From contig NC_085137.1 in assembly GCF_035046485.1 (NCBI RefSeq), forward strand, positions 479,471,396 to 479,535,395: a stretch of 64,000 nt of DNA, read 5' to 3'. The notes beneath the pieces are model-generated. The model searched no databases and had not been told where the DNA came from. It saw only the letters and a program-made list of their open reading frames with translations. Shown here in pieces: positions 43,449 through 52,649 of this stretch (position 1 is its first letter; the number at the start of each line of letters is the position of its first letter). The stretch comes from Aedes albopictus. Taxonomy: Eukaryota; Arthropoda; Insecta; Diptera; Culicidae. The translations under genes were made by a program, and so were the position numbers.

Positions 43449-43641
43449 AAGGTGTTTGGAATACATAGCTCCAATTTTCTCGAGTGCAAATCAAGAGAAC
43501 CGTCAAACGTATCTGGCTTAAAATGTAACTAGAGGCTTGCTTCCATGCACTAGATATTGGGTTTTAGTTTCAGCAGGATTCGCTTGACGGTTCTCTAGAT
43601 TTGTGCTCGAGAAAATTTGTGCTATGTACTCCAAATACCTT
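43449..43641. mobile_element. Foldback MITE, 193 bp
   Basis: AAGGTGTTTGGAATACATAG at the left is inverted at the right (CTATGTACTCCAAATACCTT). The arms continue inward through CAATTTTCTCGAG and GAGAACCGTCAA, about 57 bp in all. It sits directly after the target duplication of the tRNA-headed element. No coding capacity. Confidence 0.8.
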
Positions 43642-43920
43642 GTTCTTAAGCTCCTTAAAAGAGTACTGCCAGATTGAACTTTTAAAGCCCCTTCAGGTTT
43701 CTGAAGAAATCTTAAGAAAAAACGTTAAAAACCCGATTCCGTACGAATGCTTAAATGAAGTTTGAAACTGGATTCCAGAATAATAGTTTATGATTTTTAG
43801 TTCAGAAATTTATCAGAAACAACTTCATAGAGAGGCTTCTGAAAGAAAACCAGAAAAGATTCATTGATTAAGTTTTTTTTATTTCTAGAGGAGTGGCTCA
43901 AGATGTTTTTTTTATTCATT
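43642..43920. other. AT-rich spacer, no gene
   Basis: No structure was found. Confidence 0.4.
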
Positions 43921-44222
43921 ACTAGCTGACCCGGCAAACTTTGTCTTGCCAATCTTGTGGTGGTTTGACAATTATTAAGGTCATTGCAGCATGGCACTCT
44001 AGATTGGTTTCGTTTCGATCGTGTTAATTTTCTTCCCAGCTCATGAAAAATCAGCATTTTGTCTATTTTCTTACATTTTAGTTCATTTCCCTAACTTTTT
44101 TTACATATAAACACAGCCACCATGAATACGAATCTAACCATGCAAGAGTCATCCTGATCGATTCAGCCGTTCGTGAGTTTTGTTGCCTCAAAGGGACTTC
44201 AAACTCATTTTTATATATATAG
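43921..44222 (+). repeat. Widespread insect repeat opening CTAGCTGACCCGGCAAAC
   Basis: The segment starts ACTAGCTGACCCGGCAAACT, carries GATTCAGCCGTTCGTGAGTT near its end, and finishes in TTTTTATATATATAGATT. I recognise this layout from many insect genomes, where such units occur in large numbers. I cannot name its class with confidence. No coding frame. Confidence 0.6.
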
Positions 44223-44540
44223 ATTCAATAGGTTGCCAAAAAAATATCTCTGAAAAAATACCAAAATTTCTGACCAATAATTCGAAAAAAAAATCGTATG
44301 GGCAAAATTCTTCTAAGATGGAGCAGAAGAAGTCTCGAGAAGACCAAAAATAAGTCCACGTAGTTTGTGAAGAACTCCTTAAAATTGTATTTTAGATTTT
44401 CACAAACTTCTTTCATGTTTCTTTATTCTTTGATTTTGAATGATCGATTGTCAGTTTTTTTTATTGCACTGCACTGGCCAAATACACCAGTGAAAGGATT
44501 ATGTAAATCAGTTGATGCTTTCTCAAGCCAAGTTGAGATA

Positions 44541-44746
44541 TAAGGTTCACCGGGGCAAGTTGAAACGGGTGGGGCAAGATGAAACGCAAAGTTTTTGAAT
44601 AGATTTCATTTTATTTTGGAAAATAGATTGTTTGTTTTAAAAACTATGTGTAATGACATTCAAACTGTTAATCATGATTGAATAACATCTCCATAACCCG
44701 CTGTTTCATCTTTCCCACCCGTTTCAACTTGCTCCGGTGTACCTTA
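44541..44746. mobile_element. TA-flanked MITE, 206 bp
   Basis: The left end TAAGGTTCACCGGGGCAAGT and the inverse of the right end, TAAGGTACACCGGAGCAAGT, continue together through TGAAACGGGTGGG and AGATGAAAC for about 45 bp. TA is the outermost dinucleotide on both sides. No coding capacity. Confidence 0.82.
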
Positions 44747-44784
44747 CCATTTACATAGATTGTACATATAATATATTGACATGG

Positions 44785-45063
44785 ACCATGCTCGAGAAGG
44801 ACCTGCAAGTACACGGAGTTTTCGAGCGACGCATACTAAGCACGATCTTCGGCAGCGTGCAGGAGAACTGTATGTGGTGGTGAAGAATGAACCACTAGCT
44901 CGCTGCACTCTACGGTGAACCCAAAATCCTGAAAGTGGCTTAAACTGGACGGATACGATGGGCAGGGCATGTTGCAAGGATGCCGGACACCAACCCTGCA
45001 GTGTTGGTGTTTGATAATCATCCGATTGGTACAAGAAGGCGTCGAGCGCAGAGGGCACGATGG
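44785..45063 (+). pseudogene. RTE-clade retrotransposon C-terminal fragment
   Basis: The frame around 44813-44870 reads VFERRILSTIFGSVQENCMW, and the nucleotide word GAATGAACCAC encodes the conserved Met-Asn-His segment after a frame change. ATGCCGGACACCAACCCTGC and GTACAAGAAGGCGTCGAGCG continue the domain toward the end of the gene. Stops and shifts make it non-functional. The fragment is cut at 45063 by the insertion that follows. It is related to the remnants at 2338-2625 and 52652-54934. Confidence 0.7.
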
Positions 45064-45540
45064 GTTTTTTTTTTTTTTTCCTTCTAAACCATAGGGGGAT
45101 AAATCTGCTCATCAGACACCCTAACAGGAAGGTTAGGGTAGTGTGGGGATGAGGCCGTCTTCTACAATGCCGGTAGAAGCCAGGACTACTCTCTCCTCGA
45201 CCCACTAAAACACATTCCTATGGTCGCCAAACCCTACGTCTCTCCGGAACCACCAAGAAGGTATTGCTTCAGAGAGGGGCTAGTGCATATCGCACCCTCA
45301 AGGTTAGCTGCCGTAGCCTAGCAGCAACGAACATCGATGACTCGCACTGGAGAGTCCATCACGATAGCATGCTGGCGCTTAGCCAGTTTCCCGAGTGGTC
45401 CTCGCCACTCCCTTTGTCCTCGGAAGGCGGGCAGGGTCAACTACTTGACACTGAAGAAGTCTGTAAGTCACAGACGAAATAGGCCTATCTGTCCGAAGAT
45501 TAGCACAGTAGTAGAATTAAAAGGAATTTGCTCGTCCTTT
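45064..45540 (-). mobile_element. 3' end of a minus-strand poly(A) LINE
   Basis: A T run at about 45065-45079 is the poly(A) tail of a minus-strand copy inserted into the RTE fragment. The body lacks long frames, is GC-richer than its surroundings, and resembles a LINE 3' untranslated region in composition. The family, the 5' border and the target duplication were not resolved. Confidence 0.45.
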
Positions 45541-47778
45541 CTAGTTTTTCTTTAAAAGAGTTATTCATTTTTTATTTTCTTTTGCAAAAGTGAAGTATTA
45601 GTGAAGTGTTTTTAAATTAAACTAGAGTCTGAAGTAACAAGTTCTACTAAAAGCTCTAAAGTAATAGTAAAATGAATTTGATGTTGAACGAAATAAATGA
45701 ACATATAACATAAATCAAGTAGTAATTTAAGATTTAACTTTTGTCATGCTTTATACCCAAATTGAAGAATAATGACTCAGAAGAACTTTATTCATTTTCT
45801 TTTTTTTTTCAACAATACGTTATTTGTTGATTTTATTTTTATTCAGTAAGCTGCATAGCTACGAAGAATATTGTCATTAGTTTGATCATCAAGCCCACCG
45901 TGCACTAAACGTCGTTAAGGTTTAACTTTACTTCGGGCTTGAAAAGCTCAAAAAAGGGCAATAATATAACCATCGTCAACAGGATTGCATAAGCCACAAA
46001 GTCAGTAATGTGAATTTGGTTGACAAATGCAAATGTGTAGGTACACAAAAGTGACGATCACTCTCCTCCCCGCTGCTCCACTGCCGCCTGCCAGGGTCAA
46101 CGATGGTGGTTGGTGACAATAATAAAAACAAAACACACCGGCTTGAGTCACCAGGCCGGCGTTCGACGTTTATAACTGTTTACACACTCGAGACGCTGTG
46201 CATGAAATTACCGCTCTTGTAACCCTGCTGCCACAGAGTCACGTGGAGTAATTGCAGCTTTCGTGGACCTAGTCGATTGCTGTGTTCTGGCACTCTCTGT
46301 GGGTCAGCAGATCGCAGCGAGAGTCATGTTTATTCGATTCTATAAATATAACCTCTTTGATCCGCGCTGCACCAATCAAATTCAAATCTATTACCAATAA
46401 GAATATATCCACAAGAAAAGAAAAACACACATGAAAGGAAAAATATTTATATCGCATTTTAAAAACGGCAAAGGTGGGCTACGTCCCCCTGTTCTGGAGA
46501 TTACACTGTGGTATAGAAAGTGGTCAAACGTTTTAAAACGGATTTGAGATGACTTCTTTTTTATTTTGTTCTTTCAAGAAACCAAACTTAGAGTATCTTG
46601 GCAGAAAAAATGTGGCAATTGAAAGTTGGAATCAGTACTACAACGAACATCTAAACATCGGCGTAGCTTGAACCTATATACTAACCAACATGCAAGAAGT
46701 TCGATTGTCCAACAAAATCTTCAGATTGATACATTGGTCGCAGCTACCTCACGTTCTCAAAATCGACCATAGAGGATTCTCTAGTATTGATCTCACCAGA
46801 AGAAGATCAATGGAAACCTCTGGACAGCAACAGACAGCCAAGCGATGGGGAGAGAAAAGACCGAACCAAAAAGAATGAATCGTTCAAATTTACAGCTCCC
46901 CCATTCCCCACGAACACCGACCGCCCCGCTTTCCATTCATCCCAGCACCACATATCACAATAACAATAATCGTTTAGTATTATTATTGGTGAATTATTTA
47001 AACAACTTGACCAATAAACAACGCGGCGCGAAGCAAGATAAACAACCCGCGCGATTGGAAACCGTTTGATCCCGGTGTGATGCTGTACGGCTTGCAAGCC
47101 ACGCATGATTTCATCGCCCGTCCGCCCGCTTGTTCGGGTTCGGGTGGGTGCCCAAGAGAGCAAGACGACATCCATCTGCTCTGTTGGGGCGCGCAGTCCA
47201 TGACGCCGAGCCGTGCGGCGATGATCGAAGAACGAAGAATGAAGCTTACAATGTGAAGAAGGGATACGCGAAATTTTGATGAGATTATTAGTTGGATAGA
47301 GAAAGTCGAACAATGAGCGAACATCATCATACTTTTATGTCGATCAGTGTTGTTTCCCTTAGTCGGATTCAATTGAAATGAGACGATCGAGGCGATCGTC
47401 AGTATGGAAAACGCTTCATCATCGTCATTTCCCCACTGCTTGTTGTTGAATTGGGCTGTTTAATCTAGATGAAAATGGACAGCTATCAAAAGTGATAGCG
47501 AGCAACAATGATTCGACAGTTTATAACATGAGGTTCCGTTTTGTCGTTTAGATGTTACCGTTTTGTTTCATTCATGATTATACTCGCTTCATGCCATGTA
47601 GTAGAAGATGTTCCTGGGCAAAGACGAACCTTGTTTATGTATAAACTAGGTTATGAGGTGTTATTGCACGGCTCATGCCACAGCAAATAAAGAAGTAAAT
47701 TAACCATGTTCTCGTAACTTCACCGACATGATCAAATTTAGAACTTTTTGTGGTACTATGACCAATTACTCTGAGATG

Positions 47779-47811
<33 letters not shown>

Positions 47812-48494
47812 TATTAAAGAGGTTTTAACTTGGCTTTAACTTGAACAAGGAATGACAATTGTTCCAAGTGAAACTTTTATAACTCAATTCATACCTTGGC
47901 CTTTCTGGAACAATGCTCAATATACCGTATAAGACAGAAATGCAGCGCTATACCCTCCTCCATTACCAGACTGTGAAGTAGATACCACGAACAGAAGCAT
48001 ATCGAATCGAAAACTACAATGTGGGAAGAACATGAGTGTTCTGCACACTTCCGAAAAATGATCGAACGCTTGATGAAGCGGTAGAACGGAACGAGTGCAT
48101 AATAATGGCGATCCCGAATCGTTGCACTGTACTATGGTCCTGTCCAGGGCTCTGCCGTGAGTTGGCAATGTTTTGCCTCAGGGCAGCGATGCATAAAGAA
48201 TAATTTTTCGCTCCCAACCAGGTTCCGTGGAAGCAATATTGATCCATAGAAATATGTTACAATGCCATTTTTTATTAGCCTCCCTTCTTGCAGCGCTGGA
48301 GATCGTGGCGTTGAAGTGCGTTAGCTCTAACTCATCCTATATCGCCCCTGGGAGACTGATATCACCAGTCAGTCATGGAGAAAGAATAACAATAAAAGTA
48401 ATGGATATAAATTATAGAGATGCGAGCTTCTGGTTCCCTAGAACACGCACTGCAAAAAACGCAAAGAATACGAAATTGTTACATTTTAACCACA
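45541..48494. other. No gene recognised; includes GC-richer stretch and ATT microsatellite
   Basis: An (ATT)n run lies at 47778-47812. The stretches 46060-46330 and 46900-47500 are GC-richer and non-repetitive. A 168-codon minus-strand frame at 46807-47313 overlaps another frame and matches nothing I know. I do not annotate it as a gene. Confidence 0.35.
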
Positions 48495-49185
48495 TAGGGG
48501 AACTGAGCCCAAAATGCCAAGATGGGGTAAAATGGCCCAACGCATAAAATCATTCCTGAATGGGACTTGATCATTGCTATAAGTGAATGGTGTCAAGATA
48601 TGTTTGCATTAAACATTCTTCTAGAAGCTAGGCCGCCAAACCCTCGGAAAATCTTTTAATTTCCCAATGATAATTGGCAACTTCCGGTTTTTCGTGCTTG
48701 CAATTAAGGTTTTCGGGTGATTTTATTACCAGCCAAGTGTTTCCAAGTAGATTGAGGCACCCATGGAGGTGCATGGTTGTTGAAGTCTACGCTATCCATG
48801 TTAGGGGTCGTTCAAATATGACGACCATCGTTTAGCGGGGAAGGGGGTGACACTCCTTGTATTGAGTATACGAAAAAACGAGACAGAGGGGTGAAACTAA
48901 GTCGAAAATGCCAGAAAACTGATGAACGTAATTTTTGAATGTTTTCATGAAGTGGCATCTTACCCCATGGCAGATGGGCTTTCTGCACCACTTCCGTTTT
49001 ACGAACCAGTTTTTGGCATCGCAAAAAATCGATGAAAATGCAATAATTTAGTGAATATTTTTGTTGAAGCATCGAGCAAATATTGTCTAGTTGTTGTTAC
49101 CACTTTGAAAGCCTAACAAATGAGGCTATATATCATTGAAAACGATGAAAGTTTGAAAAATGGCATATTGCCCCACTTTCCCCTA
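48495..49185. mobile_element. TA-flanked MITE family 'TAGGGGAA', copy 2 (691 bp)
   Basis: The left end TAGGGGAACTGAGCCCAAAA and the inverse of the right end, TAGGGGAAAGTGGGGCAATA, form an imperfect terminal repeat. It is a full-length homologue of 27033-27720 in the same orientation. No coding capacity. Confidence 0.82.
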
Positions 49186-49469
49186 CCTACACGGAATGCG
49201 AATTCGATTCGGACAACAGCCGAGGCCAGTTCAGCAATTCTTTTGTTGTTCCTTCACATCACCATCGTTCGTCCAATTGGTTGGTTGGGGCTTGATGATT
49301 CCAGTCAGTCTCTGTGTGTGTGAGAGGTTATAATTAAATTTTTATTTGTTCGAAACATGCAAATGTGATTTTAGGTTTTGTTTGCCACTGCGTTCACGCC
49401 CAGCGCAAAAGGGCAGGTGCCACACACCGCTTGGCTCCGCCCAGTCATTTGTATGTTCAGTAGAAAATA

Positions 49470-49665
49470 TAGGGGAAATTGCCTATTCTCGGCCGTTTTG
49501 TTCTCTTCGTCTTTGTGGTTTTTTTGAAACCTATTGAACTCAGAGTTGGTCTCAAATCCTTCCCAGTTTAGCTGAATTATATGGCCAAGTTTCACGTCAT
49601 TTGGCTGTCAAAAGCCCCCCATGACGAAGAGAACAAACCTGCCGATAATACCCATTGTCACCCTA
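49470..49665. mobile_element. TA-flanked MITE, 196 bp
   Basis: TAGGGGAAATTGCCTATTCT at the left and the inverse of the right end, TAGGGTGACAATGGGTATTA, lead into the exact inner pair TTTGTTCTCTTCGTC/GACGAAGAGAACAAA. No coding capacity. Confidence 0.75.
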
Positions 49666-50037
49666 TTAAAAATAAAAAAAATAACAATGTTCCAATGAAA
49701 GTGAAACACAGTCAACCGAGTTATTATAAATGCGTTCACGTCAAGGTTCACGTCAATACCGTACACGCCAAAACCGCTCAGCACTAAAATGTGTAAGACT
49801 TACTCATAAGTGCATGATTTCCAGACCACACTAAATATGTGGAAGAGTTATGCATTAATAAAATTAGCTCTTGCCCCCACTGAATAAAAAAAAATTGAAA
49901 TAACTTTTGCATGGCAATATAGTCTTCTAATAACTCTATACGTTACCATCACTCTAATGCAGAAATCGTAACACTTACTGCTGAATGATCGTCACCAAGT
50001 TTGGCGAATGAGGGTCAATTTGTTCAGTATTAATACT
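49666..50037. other. AT-rich spacer, no gene
   Basis: No structure was found. Confidence 0.4.
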
Positions 50038-50060
50038 ACACGGCGCTACCAACAAAAATA

Positions 50061-50740
50061 GGCAGTCAGTAGTGTGCGGTAGTTCGGCAGCAGCAAAGCT
50101 TCGCGCGCTCGCTTTGCTAGATTTTTGCGATTTGTTTTTCTTCTCTGCGGGGCACCGACGACGGGACGCCAAGCAGTCAGTAGTGTGCGGTAGTTCGGCA
50201 GCAGCAAAGCTTCGCGCGCTCGCTTTGCTAGATTTTTGCGATTTGTTTTTCTTCTCTGCGGGGCACCGACGACGGGACGCCAAGCAGTCAGTAGTGTGCG
50301 GTAGTTCGGCAGCAGCAAAGCTTCGCGCGCTCGTTTTGCTAGATTTTTGCGATTTGTTTTTCTTCTCTGCGGGGCACCGACGACGGGACGACAAGCAGTC
50401 AGTAGTGTCAGTGTGCGGTAGTTCGGCAGCAGCAAAGTTTCGCGCGCTCGTTTTGCTAGATTTTTGCGATTTGTTTTTCTTCTCTGCGGGGCACCGACGA
50501 CGGGACGCCAAGCAGTCAGTAGTGTCAGTGTGCGGTAGTTCGGCAGCAGCAAAGTTTCGCGCGCTCGTTTTGCTAGATTTTTGCGATTTGTTTTTCTTCT
50601 CTGCGGGGCACCGACGACGGGACGCCAAGCAGTCAGTAGTGTGCGGTAGTTCGGCAGCAGCAAAGTTTCGCGCGCTCGCTTTGCTAGATTTTTGCGATTT
50701 TTTTTTCTCTTCTCTCTGCGGGGCTCCGACGACGGGACGA
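50061..50740 (+). repeat. Six tandem monomers, 111 or 117 bp
   Basis: Units start with GCAGTCAG at 50062, 50173, 50284, 50395, 50512 and 50629, giving periods of 111, 111, 111, 117 and 117. The two longer units carry an extra GTCAGT. Monomers are nearly identical apart from a few changes such as AAGCTTCG versus AAGTTTCG. Both lengths are multiples of three, so long repetitive frames are open on both strands (229, 217 and 252 codons); I treat them as artefacts. The position at the element's 5' end suggests promoter monomers. Confidence 0.95.
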
Positions 50741-51410
50741 GTGTGCGCGCGCCGTGGTTGAGTCGGTTCCGAATTTTTCGCTTCCCTTCGGCGCTAGTTT
50801 CCAATACACTTTTAGTTGATAATAAATATTTTCTTTCATTTTTTGCATTTACACAAAAGAGTGAAAAATGTTAGTTCGGGTTCGCCGGTCGAGAAAAAAT
50901 CCGGGCGCCGACAAGTGAGTCGCGTTCAGTGTATTTCTGTGTGGAATAGACTAAAGGTTTCTGCTCCCTAGTGGAGTGGAGACGCGCGATAGAATTTTCT
51001 TTTTGGCTAGTTCTTGCGTCGAAAAGTGGTCGGTTGTTAACGGCGGTTTGTGTATATTGATCCATTGTCAAATCATATCACCAACCATAGGTGACTCCCG
51101 GACTGACAATGTACCTTACCCTACTAACAAAAAAATCCTTCCTGAGACAAACGTGGAGATGCAGCGATTCGCGGTCTTTTTTTGTCTTACTAACATTCCC
51201 TTCCATCCTCGATGACCGTAAGGACGTGGCCGGCGCCGTTATTGACCTTATTAAAGTTGAGAGCTCTCGACCTGTGTACATTGAGAATAGTAAGCTAGTC
51301 CCAAGCCCTATTCATTGGTTCCTTGTGCAATTTCGATTGCTCTGGTCAATCACGGAGTAGCAACTACGAATTGTGCGGTCATCTATGCTCATGCTCATGC
51401 TCATGCTCAT
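50061..51410 (+). mobile_element. Non-LTR retroelement with a monomer-array 5' end, 1350 bp
   Basis: A perfect 23-bp direct repeat flanks the element (50038-50060 and 51411-51433). The 3' end is a short tandem tail of TCATGC units (51392-51410) rather than poly(A). The 5' half is six tandem monomers. Then comes a short unique region with an ATG at 50868, and a 3' region related to the end of the tRNA-headed element at 42400. No reverse transcriptase or endonuclease frame is present. It is best explained as an internally deleted, non-autonomous derivative of a LINE whose full 5' end was copied. Confidence 0.88.
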
Positions 51411-51608
51411 ACACGGCGCTACCAACAAAAATATAATAATACTTACTATACATATAGTAATGGCGTAGATCAGGAAATCATGCAATCAAAGCTTCGTGCT
51501 TCAACCCTACTATTGAATGACATTGATACTGCTTGAAAAATGGGTGACATTGAGTTGCTGGGTGATTTATCTTTGTTTTGATGGTAGACGTTTATGATGA
51601 CGTTTGAG

Positions 51609-52502
51609 TAGGGGAGACTGAGGAGACTTGATCCCTGGGGAGACTTGGTCCCCCCATATTTGCTCGGAATCAAAAACATTTTTCTTCTTGCATATTTTTT
51701 TTTCAAAACTACTCCTGGACAAACGACTTTGTTTTGACTACAAATGATTTCGATTGTACATTGCATTATTTTTTAACGGTTGATAGTTTGTTTTCAGTCC
51801 TTCAGAAATCTTTTAAACGATTCCGAAAAATCTCAATAGCTTTGTGAAAATTGAACCAAATCGTGTCAAAATTTCACACCACATAGTTTAAATAAAATAC
51901 TTTCAAACTTATTTATCCAAATAAGGCTGTTTTTAACATATTTCAATTAATTCAGCTTAGTATACACAACAGTGACATGGGGAGACTTGATCCCTCGAGG
52001 GTAACATACACATTATACATGTGAAAAATAAAATTCTATTCGGAAGCCTCTATTTACTTGGAATTATAGTCTATTCAACGATAAAATGTGTCAGATAATT
52101 ATAACTTTAGTACAAACCAATAAAAGGGGGATCAAGTCTCCCCATTTTGAAAATACGGCATATCCTTAAAAATTTAAGAAAATCTTACAATTTCAAACAC
52201 TCCATATTCATCGTAAATACAAGAAAACTCGAAAAGAAAATGAATAGGAAGACTCTGGAATTATTTTCCCTTTAAATAAACCATGTGCTCAAAAAGGGAT
52301 CAAGTGTCACCCTTTTTTGAAAAATACATCATAAGACATGCCTCCATAACTTTAACAATAATTTAAAGGCCTTCTGTTGTGGACTTACTTGCAATAGATG
52401 TTTACCTGCCATTTTGTACGGAAATCAGATCTAGTTTTGTGTTTTTTCTTAAAGTTTCAGGTAAATTAAGAAAAAGGGATCAAGTCTCCCCAGTCTCCCC
52501 TA
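51609..52502. mobile_element. TA-flanked MITE with repeated 'GATCAAGTCTCCCC' words, 894 bp
   Basis: The left end TAGGGGAGACTGAGGAGACT and the right end CCCCAGTCTCCCCTA are inverted relatives with TA outermost. The word GGGGAGACTTGATCCC or its inverse recurs at about 51638, 51979, 52127, 52296 and 52475. Repeated subterminal words are often transposase binding sites. No coding capacity. Confidence 0.82.
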
Positions 52503-52649
52503 TCGTTTGCATCATGAAATTGCACAGCCCTGATGGAGACGTTCTGTTGCTTATGGTCCGACACAGGCTGATTAATTTCCACGTACCCCAAGAAAAACAA
52601 CGAACACACGAATACGTTTCTCTCATCTATAAAGGCTCATTTGATATAT

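Noticed and set aside
45890..45950. Possible relative of the 56035-58778 element ends (AAGCCCAC...GGGCTTG)
   Set aside because: Only short words agree, with different spacing and no target duplication.
46807..47313. 168-codon minus-strand frame
   Set aside because: No recognisable domain, an overlapping frame on the same strand, and no start or splice context that convinces me.
49975..50804. Three long repetitive reading frames (217-252 codons) on both strands
   Set aside because: The repeat unit is a multiple of three without stops, so frames stay open on both strands. This is a by-product of the tandem monomers, not a repeat protein.
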